A stretch of 64,000 bases of DNA from Whitmania pigra. Taxonomy: Eukaryota; Annelida; Clitellata; Hirudinida; Haemopidae. The position numbers and the translations under genes are program-made. The notes below the pieces were generated by a model, which saw only the letters and a program-made list of their open reading frames with translations, did not search any database and had not been told where the DNA came from. Shown piece after piece: positions 31,245 through 43,070 of the stretch (positions are counted from its first letter, which is position 1; every line of letters starts with the position of its first letter). The stretch spans positions 1,208,501 to 1,272,500 of the forward strand of contig JAJTWR010000473.1 of assembly GCA_021613335.1 (NCBI GenBank). Direction: 5' to 3'.

Positions 31245-31320
31245 ACGTTATTATTATTATTATTATTATTATTATCGTATTAACAAACTTTTTGAAATAA
31301 ATTTTTTTTAAATCATGAAT
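31245..31320 (+). repeat. Dispersed repeat with (ATT)n, copy 2
   Basis: Second copy of the unit at 30648-30720, same orientation, about 600 bp away. Confidence 0.5.
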
Positions 31321-32485
31321 TCTTGAGGCGTTCGGAGTGAGAAAACAGCAAAGGCATCGCATGCAAAAAAACACGGACTCCAGTAAAACTTTGCAACTCA
31401 TTCATGATCCCGGAATCGTCTGCCAATTTTTGGCCGAAACGCTGTTCACATTTTTGAGAGTAAAAACGGCACGACAATCTGCAATGCAGGAAAAATGACA
31501 GAAGGATGTAAACGGGTGAAGCTTGCCTGATTATGCAGAATTATTATATTACACGATATTACATTACAGAATCGATATTGCAAGTCGAACGAAGCAGACA
31601 TGTCCGTCATGTATTGACTCCTCCCCTCAACATCGAGTGAAAAAAAATGCGGGGAGTGAAATTAAAAATCAAAAATCGTTTGCTTATATTTGTAAGCAGA
31701 TGATGGGGGGGGGTGTGTGGTTGCAAGGGTCGGAACTCAAACCAATCGGGAACCTCGGGACGACGAGGACGTGCAGACATGATTACAACGGACGAAAATT
31801 TGACTTAAGAATCAGTCTCAAAATAGCACAGAAATGTTTACACAGAGAGCTAAGGGTATCACCCGGATAGATAAATTGGTTCATCGCCTAAAATCAAGAA
31901 AAACAGCACTAACAGACAACGATCGACGATGATGATGATGACGGTATCAAAATATGTAAAATCCAATGCCATGACAGTGACAGAGTCGTGTCAAGTGTCG
32001 AGTCAACGATGGCAATTAATCAATAATCAATAGATTAATTAATAACAAGTCAAAAAGTCAACAGAACGGGCAATCATCACGTTTAAAATATATTCAACGA
32101 GTTAACAATTGTTAACAAATAATCACTTGCTCACTGTTCGAACTACAGAAAAGATTGTCTTCCGCTACAAAAAATAAAAAAACCCCAGCGAGCGAATCTT
32201 AATGCCTTCGTTTAGATGTCCATCAAAACCAGTTCGACGACAACGACAACAATGAAATACTGATTTCAGGGCACCGTTTTGACATCGTTAAATTCTGGTC
32301 GACCCTCGGCATTTCGACGCAAAAAGTCCGCGACGGGTAAAAAAAAGGACAGCACGCTTCTTCCATTCCCCTCGGCAACCACCACCAAAAAAAGTAACTC
32401 ATTCATCATTTTTAGATAATCAATTGAAAGTCTTCTAATAGAAAGTGTCATGTCATTATTGTCATCGTAATCATCATCCTCTTTG

Positions 32486-32521
<36 letters not shown>

Positions 32522-32561
32522 CAATCATAATCATAATCTTCATCTTCATCATCATCATCCT

Positions 32562-32766
32562 TCACCAGTCCTTGCTCATGTAGTTGGCGATGGTGCGGAA
32601 GCCGAAGAGCAGCTCGCCCTGGAACTTCGCCTCGTGGATCATGATGTTGATGTGGACCTGATGATGATGATGATGGTTATGATTACGGTGATAATAATAA
32701 TAATGATGATGATAATAATAATAATAATAACAATAATGATGATGATGATGATGGTTGGGATTATGG

Positions 32767-32797
<31 letters not shown>

Positions 32798-35700
32798 GAT
32801 GATGATGATGATTAATATCGTGTAAGATGGTAATTAAAAATTAATTTAGAAATTCATAAAAATAAAGACTTTTATGATTTTAAAGAGTCAGTATAAAACC
32901 ATCTTATCGATGCGTTCGCATTTAAACTCCTCATTCGATTAGATTATCTCGATTTGAGAGCAGACGAGTTAAATATAAAAAAATCAACTTTAACCACATC
33001 TACGATGATAACAGCAATGATAGCGATGATAATGATAACATCACACGACCACGATGATGGCAACAATAATGATATCTTTGTACGAACAAACCCTTTAACA
33101 ATCCAAAGCTTTCCATGCATAAAATAACAACCCGGTCGACCGAGACACCCTCACCTTTTCGGAGGGCAGCAGGTCCGTCATGAACCCCTCGTAGGCAGCC
33201 CTCGTGACGGTCTCCGGGAAGCAGGTAACTGACTTGATGTACGTTCTCAGGCTCTTGTCGAGCAGCGTGTTGATTTGTTCGTAGTCGTAGTCATAATGCA
33301 TGATGCCCAGCATGCACTGGGTGTAGTTCCACACCGCGGTCCTGAACGTACGGGTGTCCACGTTCGGGTAGGCCCCCACCCTGGTGAAGAGGGATGACGT
33401 GAACGTTATTTTGTTTTTATTCTGACACTCAATAGATAAAAAATAATTAATTAAATAATTTAAGACAATAACTAAATAATTAGGCAATGCATTAATACAA
33501 AATATATTTAATATTTTTGAAATATAATAATAATAATAACAATAATATTAATAACAATAAGAATAATAATAATAACAATAAGAATAATAATAATAACAAT
33601 AAGAATAATAATAATAATAATAACAATAAGAATAATAATAATAACAATAAGAATAATAATAATAATAAACCTGTACTCACTTGTTGTAGGTGAGACTCCT
33701 GGCAACCTTAAACTTGTTGTCCAGGAAGGGAGCCGACTCGACATAGTACATGTTGGCCACGAGGTATCCGTGCAACTCCCAGGAGTAGTCGTGCAAGGGT
33801 AGCGGCCTGAGGTTCGGCATTTTGGTCATCTGGGTGGAAAAGTCCTCGTAGCAGAATTCGGGGTCTCGGGTGAAAAGCGGGGTGGAATTGGAGAAGGATT
33901 TCTTCTTCTTCTTCGCGTCGAGGACTAAATTTTTGGGTTTGATCATATTTTTTTTTAATTTTTAAAAGTTAGTTTGCGTAATGAAATGATAAATTATGAA
34001 TTATGATGTTATGAATAGATTCAATGATTATAAAACAATATGTAAATGTATAGGCAACAAAATAAATTTGGTGTTATTATTATTATCATTATTATTATTC
34101 AATTTGCTTTAATTATTCAACCAAAATTGACCAATTGACATTCAACAAAAACAAAACAAACATCTCCCCTATGAATTAACATCCAATCAAAGTAAACACA
34201 AACAAATCCAACATCCAATCAAAATCGAAGCTGACGGCTACTCACGGTCCACACTCTGCCTCTCGACGTCCTTGAACCTTTCCAAACATTCCTCGGGTGT
34301 GAAGTCCTCCGAGGCCTCCTCGACCAGCCTCATGCGCTCCAGCAGGGCATCAATTCCGTAAACTTCCTGGTTGATTTATTAATTTATTTATTAATTACAG
34401 AGGTGGTAACCATCCCAAATTAAATTGTACTGTGTAACTTATAACGACCAAATCAATCGGTTAACGAGAAAAGGTAATAAAAATTATTAATTAATTATTA
34501 GTAGTAGTAATTGTTAATTAATTATTATTAGTAGTAGTAATTGTTAAAACTTAGTCAACAAAAAACTTCCACTCGCCGATATCTGCCTCTGAAGGGACAT
34601 CGGTTGATGCGAATTTCCCGCCTCAGCATTCGTGGGACTCGAGCCGTTCTCGTCGACCCCGATGCCGCAGGAAGCAAAGAGGGAAGCCAAGGAGTGGTGG
34701 AAGACCAGAAGCACAACGGCCTGGGTCACCTCCGAGATGGACCAGTTCTCTCTTCCACCCTTGGTTAGTTTCTGGTTAATATAAAATCAAAGTAATATAA
34801 AGCCTAATTAAATACTTTCATTTAATAGTCAATTTAATTTAAAATCATCTCAGTTATGAAACGGACTATAATCAAATAAATAAATACTTTCATTTAATTA
34901 TTTAGTTGTCATGCATCAAGTTTAGAAATTGTAAATTGATTTGAAGACATAAATTTAATTTTTTTCACTTTTAATTGTGTAATGGGGTGTACGGGTTCAA
35001 TTCCCCTTTGTAATATGGCCCTATGAGTGCATGTGTTTGGCAAGATATCTTAGCTTATCTTAGTCAATAAAACAAGGAAGATGTGTAGAACGTTTTAAAA
35101 ATACCAAAAAAAAACGTGAAACACTTGCAAAGATTGCATGAGCGCTGTTTTCAGCTATACCATTTCAAGACACAATAATGTGGCAATATTATTTCCAATG
35201 TATTACTTATCGATTGATTACTTGTTAAATTTTACTTCAAATGTGAGTCAATGAAATGCTTTTTGAATCAGCTGTTGTTTAGTTTTTATTAATTTAAAGC
35301 TTCATTTTGAGTTACAAAACAAAACAGAAATGCACAACGTTCTACTTGTTGATCACAGTCGCAACAAATGACACATTTATAAAAAATTTCAAGTTACAAA
35401 TTTTTCTCTCAATATTTATGATATTGACACATTCTAATTAATCTCACGTGCCTGCAATATTTTTAAATAGGCTTGGGTTTTAAAAGGTTGATGAACATCA
35501 GAATGATGAGTCACCATCATTAACGACAAGTTAACCAACCAACATCTTTAACAACAACCACAGTAATAGTATATTAACAACAACAATAGTACATTAGCAA
35601 CAACAACAGTAGTATATTAGCAACAACAACAATAGTATATTAGAAGCAACAACAACAACAGTAATAGTATATTAGCAACAACAACAGTAATAGTATATTA

Positions 35701-38700
35701 GCAACAACAACAGTATTAGTATATTAGCATCAACGACAGCAACTCTAGCAGCAGCATCAGCAACAAGACCGATCGACCAACCAGTACGTGTGCCGGTTCG
35801 AGTAGCCAGGGCCTGTGAGCGAGCAGTTTGTTGACCTCGTCCAACCTCCTCAACTTCTCGGGGACCTCGTCGAGTCCGAGGAGCCACTTTTGGTCGCCCT
35901 GGTAGGAGAGGAACTCGGAGGTCAACAGGTTCAAGAGGTGGGTACACTGGTGCCTGCTCACTGCCTGGAGGGGTTGAATAATTATTGTTATTGTTATTAT
36001 TATTGTTGTTATTGTTAGGAAAATCATTATTATTGTTATCATCGTCAAAATCATCATCATCGTTATTATTATTATTAATGAATATATATTATAGTATTAT
36101 CTTATTATCGTTGCTCATAACCATTGAAGTTATTCACAGATGCGAATGTCAATATTGTTATTAACAACATCGTTGTTATTGTTATTACAATTTATTTTTA
36201 TTATTATTTATGATTTATTGTAATTACTATATTTATTATTGAACCGAGCCATCCCGGAAAACAAACATCGGACCATGTATTGACAAAGACAATCGTGAAA
36301 ACCTGTTCTAGAAATGATTTTTGCCCTCAATGTGACAAAGGGTGATTCAACCCTGCCACCATGATGAAATGGTCATCATCATCATCTCTATCCCCATCCA
36401 TTTCATCATTACCATCACCATTCTCTTCATATTCACCTCATTCATCATTTACACCAACACTCAACATGACAAAGGGTTATTCAACCCTGCCAAATGATAA
36501 AACGTTCATCATCATCATCTCCATCACCATCCGTTTTATCATCTTCATTGTCTTCATTTCCACCCAATTCATCATTTACAGCACAACAGCCAGCTTTGTT
36601 CCAGTATCCAGTATAACCATCCAGTGCACAACAGCCAGCTTTGTTCCAGTATCCAGTGTAACCATCCAGTGCACAAGGGCACAAGTCACTACTCCACAGA
36701 TGATGAATTTCAAGATTCCAAAACAAAAACATCTGCTTCTCCTTAAAGAGAAGACAAACTGAGAAAGGAGTTCAGAACCAAAGTAACAGAAATAACAATG
36801 CCAACAGTGTCCAGACATGTGTGACTGTAACGCTTGAAATTCAACAAAAATTTGTGGAATGGGTTGATGGTAAATGTAGTTCCTCGACAAAACGGAGACC
36901 ATAGAAATCTAATGGAATGATAATAATTGTTATTGTGATTATTATTATTATTATTATTAATGTCATTTATTATTATGACATTATTATTATTATTATTATA
37001 ATAATTATCATCATTGTTATTATTTTTGGTCAGGTGGAATGCAATGGTAAAGAGACCACAGAATAAAGAAGAATAATGACAAGGGAATTGCTTTTGGAAG
37101 AATCAATAATTATAATCGTTAGAATCACTCATCCTGAAACAAAGAGGCTAGTGGATTTCCATTAATCGTGTGGCATCAATTACTTTCAGTTACTTTCCAT
37201 GTTATTATACCATTGATACCATTAATGTACCATTGATATCATTAATAGACCACTGATACTATTGATAGCACTGATAAAAAATTTATATCATTGATATAAC
37301 ATTGATCGATCTTCATTGAAGTGTGCCATTATTCAACAAGATAACGTAAAATACAAATGGATTGATAAAATATGATAGTAACATCGATAACAATATATTA
37401 ATAAATATTTAATGATAATGTAATAAAAATAACAATAACAATAATAACAACTACAATAATAATAGCAGTAATAACAAGGTGCTAATATATATTATAATAC
37501 TATGGTCATTAATATTAATATTAATAATAACAATAGTAACAAATATAGAAATCATTATCATATATTTATAACTACAATAATTACTAATAATCAATAATAT
37601 CAATAATAATTATTAGTGTTACAATGAATAAAACAATAACAAATTTTTGGCCAAGCATAATTTAATTAAAATAAATCCGGATTTAAAAACTTATAATTTA
37701 TAATAATTTACACTAATTGTTTTTATTATTACAACATCCACAATAATAACAATAACAATAATAACATCTACAACAACAACATTCATAACAAATTAATTTC
37801 CAAAACAACAACATCTATCTATAATAACAACAACATTCCTAACAAAACATCATCCATAGCAACAACAACAACAACAACAACAAGCACATCCATCACTTGA
37901 CCCTCAACCACAATCACCATCTCCTTCATTTGAAAACAAAGCGTCTGAAGAAGTTTCGCCTGTTCTTCAAAAAAAACATTGAAAAAAAATATACGACATT
38001 TTATGCAAACGTAATATTTTAAATTACAAGTGGAATGTAATATTTAACTTTTTAATAATTATTACTCTTATCTTTGCTTCTTATCTTTACTTATCTCATT
38101 ATTACTTACAATTAAATATCTCTATCTCAGGCAACATAAACATCTCAACTGGCATCCTCATCTGGGTCAATGAATTGATGGCATCCTGATCTGGGTCAAT
38201 GAGTTAATGGCATCCTCATCTGGGTCAATGAGCTAATGGCATCCCCATCTGGGTCAACTTTTCCTTCCTTTGACCGCCCAAATGATGAAACGATCATCTG
38301 CTCTTTGAAAGTCTTTTAATTAAACGAAATTAATTCTTCAATGCTTCATTATGTGACGTGCATTGTACAATGATGGCTCTGAAGCTGGTGGTAATGATAG
38401 CTGTGATGCTGATAGTGATGCTGAAGCTGATGGTAATGGTAAAGATGGCAAATTGCCTTTCCAAAGCAAGATTTCATTTTACATTTTCCACTGTCTCAAT
38501 CAAGCTATTCAGTTGCAGTCCAACCCTGACCACAAGCACAAGAGTACAACATTAAGCTTAACCTACCAGCCAACATAAAGATTGTCACCTCAAAACAATC
38601 ATCATCATCGTCGTCGTCATCATCATCATCAAGGCATCATTGCTATCACAATCACCATCATCATAATCACAACAAGAGAAAAGCACATCCCTAAAGATCC

Positions 38701-40879
38701 ACTACAAACCATGATGCCGATGTAGATCCTGTGGCTGAACGGCAGGGGGCCGGTCTCGTGCAGTAGGAAGGTGTACGCCTCGAGGAAGCTCTGAAGGTAC
38801 GGGGGGTGGTACTGGAGGACCTTGGTGACGTGGAACAGCGGGTGGCTGATGTCGAACTCCTGCAATGAGAAGGTCATCGAATGTCGTACGGTTGGAGAAT
38901 GGATGGACGGTGGAATGATGGATGGATGATGGATGGATAGATGAATGGATGGTGGAATGATGGATGGATGGATTGGATGGATTGATGAATGGAATAATGA
39001 ATGGATGGGCAAATGGATGAGTGGAGGATTGGATGGATTGAAGCAATGATGGCTAGGATGACAAAAAAATGGATAAAGAAGTGATCAATGCATCAGCTCT
39101 TTACTTGACTAATAACTTGAGTGTTAACACACCAGATAATGATAATAAAGATGAAAGATCACATCCTAGATTTATTTGTAACTGCTGAAATTGTATTACA
39201 TTCGAAATCAGTAATAATAGTTAAATATCAATAACAGTTATTAACTAAAATAACAATTAAAAAATATAATAATTAACAAATGGAATAATTAATGAACAGC
39301 AATAATAACCAATTTACATTTTCCATTTTCATTCTTTGTCTAAATTTACAACTGCACAATGTCACAATGCGATTGTCCAAATGCAGGGATGTCATAACTC
39401 ATAATCATCGTCACTTGGAAATCGCTAATTTTCGATCGACCAATCACAAAACGCACGCTAATTAATCTATTAAAGAACTGCAAACAAATAAGCACACCAT
39501 CGCAACAGCACGCCAACAGTAGCAGCAGTTTCAACAATCAACAGTCCTACGGAGGACTTTGCCCTTGGAGATTTTTTAAGACAAAAACAGACTTTTTACG
39601 TCTCTCGATGGGAATGAAGAGCAACAGAAAGTGAAAGCAACCTGATCATCTCATCGGACTTTTTAAGCTACTCGTACTCGATCAACCTCTGACAGCTGTT
39701 TTTGAGTTCCAGGGTTCGACGAACGTTGCGAGAGTCGTCATGTCACGACGGTCGTCGAGGGACTACCGTCGTCGGTCATCATCGTCATCTTCACAGTCAT
39801 CATTACAACTGTTTTCATTATTATTATCATCATCATTATCATCGTCATCACCACCATCATCATCATCATCCTCTCCACAAACAATTATAATCAATTCCAT
39901 TATTACTATTGTTACCATCATCACCACCACCAACATCACCACCTTAATCGTCATCGCCATCATCACCATCATTATCATCATCACCATCAGCTTAATCATC
40001 ATCAGCACCTGATGACAGTGAGCCACTTGAGAATTAAGAACAAACAGTCAGAAGAAGCAATCAGATTCGAGGGGCACTTTGGTAACAGCTGAAGTGTTTG
40101 CCATTTTCAACATGGTGGACGCACTCGTTCACTCATTTCATCACCCACTCATTCAATCACACGTTCGATCATTCGCTCACTCAACCTTGAACCCTTTCAA
40201 TCTGTCAACCGTTCAGTCATTCTTTCAATCACTCATTCATTCAATCACACGATTGATCATTCACTCACTCGTCCGTGCATCCTTTTTTCCAACCAATCTT
40301 TCAACCATTCAATCCTTCATTCAATCACTCACTCATTCAATCACACGTTCGATCATTCACTCATCCGAGCACCCTTTCAATCATTCAACCGTTCAATCAT
40401 TCTTTCAATCACTCCCTCATCCACGTACTCATTGTTCCTTTCCCCCACTCATTCACTCACTGATCATGTGACTAAAACCTCACCTCAGTTCACAAAAGGC
40501 ACTCAAGGAGAGTGATGAAGCTTATTAAAAAGTGAATTAGATTTTAAAACTAGTTGTGGATGAATCACTGCAGGTAATGATGATGATGATGATGATGATG
40601 ATTATGACGACGACAACGATGATGATGACGACGATCAATGTCACAGTATCAATTCATTTGAATAAACCCCTAACTCAGACCGTCATCTTCTCACCGAGAC
40701 ATCGAGCGCAAGAGTCAATCGACTGATTAAAATTAACATAATGCATTAGCAAACGGATCGCCACGGAAACCCACGTAAACATCTTCGAGTCCGTTCGAGT
40801 CCTCCCGCCCGGGCTCGTCCCTGGTCTCCTTCAGCTCCACGCCCAGGCACTGCTGACAGCACCAGCAGGGAGAGTTCAT
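32562..40879 (-). CDS. SESN: Sestrin, eight exons
   Basis: Minus-strand exons: 40879-40781 (or to 40775), 38859-38710, 35964-35788, 34771-34573, 34362-34246, 33924-33681, 33380-33155 and 32657-32562, all in phase, 435 aa (vertebrate sestrins about 480-550). Recognisable blocks are LPFSHRIYIGIM and SRHQCTHLLNL with the conserved N-domain Cys, GDQKWLLGL, LLAHRPWL, RENWSISEVTQAVVLL, WELHGYLVAN, AVWNYTQC, YDYDYEQIN and HEAKFQGELLFGFRTI. Sestrins are stress-induced cytosolic proteins that inhibit mTORC1 by binding GATOR2; SESN2 senses leucine. The acidic linker in exons 4-5 is short. The exon 4/5 junction has alternatives, and an extra N-terminal exon between 40775 and 38860 is possible. Introns hold many minisatellites. 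Confidence 0.9.
33525..33669 (+). repeat. Tandem repeat of AAT/AACAATAAG units
   Basis: Higher-order array in which (AAT)3-6 alternates with AACAATAAG every 18-27 bp, six or so times. It lies directly downstream of the donor of Sestrin exon 6 (exon ends at 33681). Confidence 0.85.
34810..35560. other. Sestrin intron with a tRNA-like fragment
   Basis: AT-rich. A B-box-like GGTTCAATTCC near 34996-35006, followed by ccctatgag, resembles the element at 6590-6700 and may be a decayed SINE. Confidence 0.4.
35560..35735 (+). repeat. Minisatellite of about 20-30 bp units
   Basis: About seven units of the form agtatattagcaacaacaa with variable (AAC)n/(AAT)n length, in a Sestrin intron. Confidence 0.85.
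36329..36590 (+). repeat. Tandem duplication of a 132-bp unit
   Basis: gacaaagggtgattcaaccc at about 36334 recurs as gacaaagggttattcaaccc at about 36466, each followed by a parallel ATC-rich segment. A spurious 133-codon frame runs through it. Confidence 0.7.
36581..36670 (+). repeat. 45-bp minisatellite, two full units
   Basis: Units at 36581 and 36626 begin gcacaacagccagctttgtt and differ at one base; a third partial unit starts at 36671. Confidence 0.9.
36771..38150. other. AT-rich Sestrin intron
   Basis: Simple ATT/AAC triplet stretches and a run of (ta)ccattgata words at about 37210-37300. No exon or transposon gene. Confidence 0.6.
38151..38258 (+). repeat. 29-bp minisatellite, four units
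   Basis: Units start at 38151, 38180, 38209 and 38238 with ggcatcctcatctgggtcaa and a tail such as tgagttaat; the last is partial. Located in a Sestrin intron. Confidence 0.93.
38880..39050 (+). repeat. (GGAT)n-rich minisatellite
   Basis: Imperfect tggatgga and tggaatga units just upstream (in transcript sense) of Sestrin exon 2. Confidence 0.85.
39060..39760. other. Sestrin intron, no features
   Basis: AT-rich to about 39480, then moderately GC-rich. No exon with Sestrin similarity was found here, although a missing N-terminal exon could be. Confidence 0.4.
39775..40012 (+). repeat. (ATC)n-rich tract
   Basis: Long imperfect ATC/ACC triplet run giving poly-Ser, poly-His or poly-Asp frames. 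Confidence 0.9.
40110..40460 (+). repeat. TTCAATCACTCA-type minisatellite
   Basis: Imperfect repeats built on ttcaatcactcattcattc and gttcgatcattcactca, about 350 bp. All long frames here come from the repeat. Confidence 0.85.
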
Positions 40880-43070
40880 TGTTACGTGACGACAAAGAAA
40901 TCGAAAACCGATTCTTCGATCTGCAATAAAAACGTTTGGTTATCTTTGAGTTGTTGTTGTTTATGAGGCAATTAATGTTGGGCTTGATTTGAAATTATTT
41001 TTAGTGCTCTCGGTGTACAAAGTCCCTGCGGAGATAAGGTTTATTGATGGTAATGGTATTAACTAATGGTACGGATTTGATTTATTTTGCAGTTCTTTAG
41101 TGAGTGGGGTTAAAGCTTTATTTGCAAAAAGGATTCCTAAGATATTAATGGAATTAACTCATGCAAATTGAATTACTTAAGATCTGCCTCTGTAATTTCA
41201 AGCTGACTAATTATGCAAACATTAGTTTGCTAATTCCAGAGTTTATACCACGCAACATATAAATATATATATATACGCTTTGCAAATTTTAAGCTGAGTT
41301 ACTGAATTACTCGCAACTAATTATGCGTACTAATTAAGGTTCAGGCTTATTACAATTGAATACATAAATACTAATGCGTCCTCGTACAAAATAAATAAAT
41401 GAAACACGGCATGAATTGTCTACGAATCGGTCAGCAACTAAAATAATAAACAACTCGTGCTTAAACCATACAACAATAAAACTAAAAGGCAAACAGCTTT
41501 TGGTATCATCCGTCCTTGGATTCGAACGATTCTAGCAGAAACTCAACAACTTCCCATCTAAACAAAGACGATCCAGAACTTCTTTCATAACATAAAAGTT
41601 GCTCTTAGAAAAGCGATAAAATAATTGTCAGCTGACTAACTTGATAATGGCACCGATGATTTCAACCTTTTCCAGGAAGCTTAAGCAGCGAAAGCAAGCT
41701 ACTTTAACTTGCAAACAACCGACAATCTTGCAATCTCCTGCTGACGATAATATGGCGTCGTTCAAAATTTAAAAAGCGATGAAAAAGGATCTATGAGCCT
41801 CCTTATCAAATACAGAACATTGGAGCGACCTACTTTTGACCAATGAGTCTGCAAGACATAGAACTTTTTAACGTGCCGACCAATGGGCTTCAAGGTTTGT
41901 AGGTCAGGTGTTAAAAATAGTCTGATCAATGGAAACTTTGTGATTTATTTTAATTAGCGAAGTTGGATGTTAATCAAAATTGAGATCAATATTTTTTATC
42001 AAAAAAATTTTAAAAATAAACTTTATAACGAAAGACTTGAGAAATGTTTTTAAATAGGGCTCAAGAACTTGAAACTGGGTCACTCTCGAGTCGGGCCGTC
42101 TAAATAAACGATTGATATTCATTGTAATGGCAAAGAATTTCGAATATTGTATGTTGCAAAAGGTTTCGAATTATACATTTTGTGTGTGGCTTTCAGCACA
42201 TTGAATCAGAACTTCAAAGATGTGTTACATCTTTTGTGTTATACACACAAATGTGCAAAAAAAAAACATTAAAAATTGTTGTGTTTATTAATAAGGTTTA
42301 CAGTGACAAAATTCAAGTTGAAATATTTATTTTCTATTTAACATCATGGTGAGTCAAAACAATGGATAAATTATAACAAAAAAGGTAATTGCAATGGATG
42401 TCTACAATGGTTACTGCAATAAATAACGCATCACAAATGGAGTCTTTCATTGTTCTGAGACAAAAACAAGATTTCTGGCTCTGCGAAAATGGGGCACAAC
42501 AATTGAAGTGGAGTAGATTAAACATTGGCCCAAGGGCCGAAAATGCCTTAAAATAATAATAAATATTGAGCTCTGAGTGAGAAATAAGCCAACACCGACG
42601 ATGAAATTATTCACTGAAACGAAAGTGGACCCTGCATTAACAAGACAGATGTTCCAAATGTTACTGCCGATTTCAAAGATCGATTGAAAGAAATTTGGTA
42701 AAATGTCTGCTGCGTGAGATTTATGGACTGTTATTTCAAGACATTTCAAGAAAAATGGGAAAAACCAATTATCTTTGATTACATCTACTCTGTTCCACAA
42801 GTTTTTCTAGGCCACGCTGTTACGAGACTATTGCGCAACAGAAGGACACACACAAAATATTTTGTAAAATTAAATATTTTTAATTAATGGTATAAATACT
42901 TCATTTCAAATAATATTAAGTTATTGTGAACTACATACGGTTGTACAAATTCGTTGTTTTGATCATCGTGGCAGTGCAATCGAGTCTCGTTCGGGTCGCT
43001 GTATTTTCGCCGTCCAGTATTTTCACAACTTGTCGGAGATTAATTTCTGAGTTTTAAACAAATTCTTGCC
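40880..43070. other. Spacer between divergent Sestrin and ZNF598 genes
   Basis: Should contain both promoters. Two minus-strand frames (42800-42447 and 42525-42334) contain hydrophobic stretches but show no family; an AATAAA on the minus strand near 42325 suggests at most a short transcript. Otherwise AT-rich with a (TA)n patch at 41263-41273. Confidence 0.45.

Larger units (their letters stand above)
30611..32561. other. Spacer between receptor and Sestrin genes
   Basis: Convergent 3' ends. Holds two copies of a short (ATT)n-containing repeat (30648-30720, 31245-31320), a further ATT tract at 30798-30852 and an AATAAA at about 31297. No exon recognised; frames such as 31523-31870 have no features. 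Confidence 0.5.

Noticed and set aside
32266..32825. Long poly-Asp, poly-His and poly-Met frames around the last Sestrin exon
   Set aside because: They are produced by ATC/GAT triplets in the intron and 3' flank. Only the 96-bp Sestrin exon (32562-32657) has protein similarity.
36361..36762. 133-codon plus-strand frame
   Set aside because: It runs entirely through the 132-bp and 45-bp minisatellites within a Sestrin intron.
42334..42800. Possible minus-strand gene between Sestrin and ZNF598
   Set aside because: Two frames with hydrophobic stretches but no motif, no clear splice link and no similarity that I recognise.
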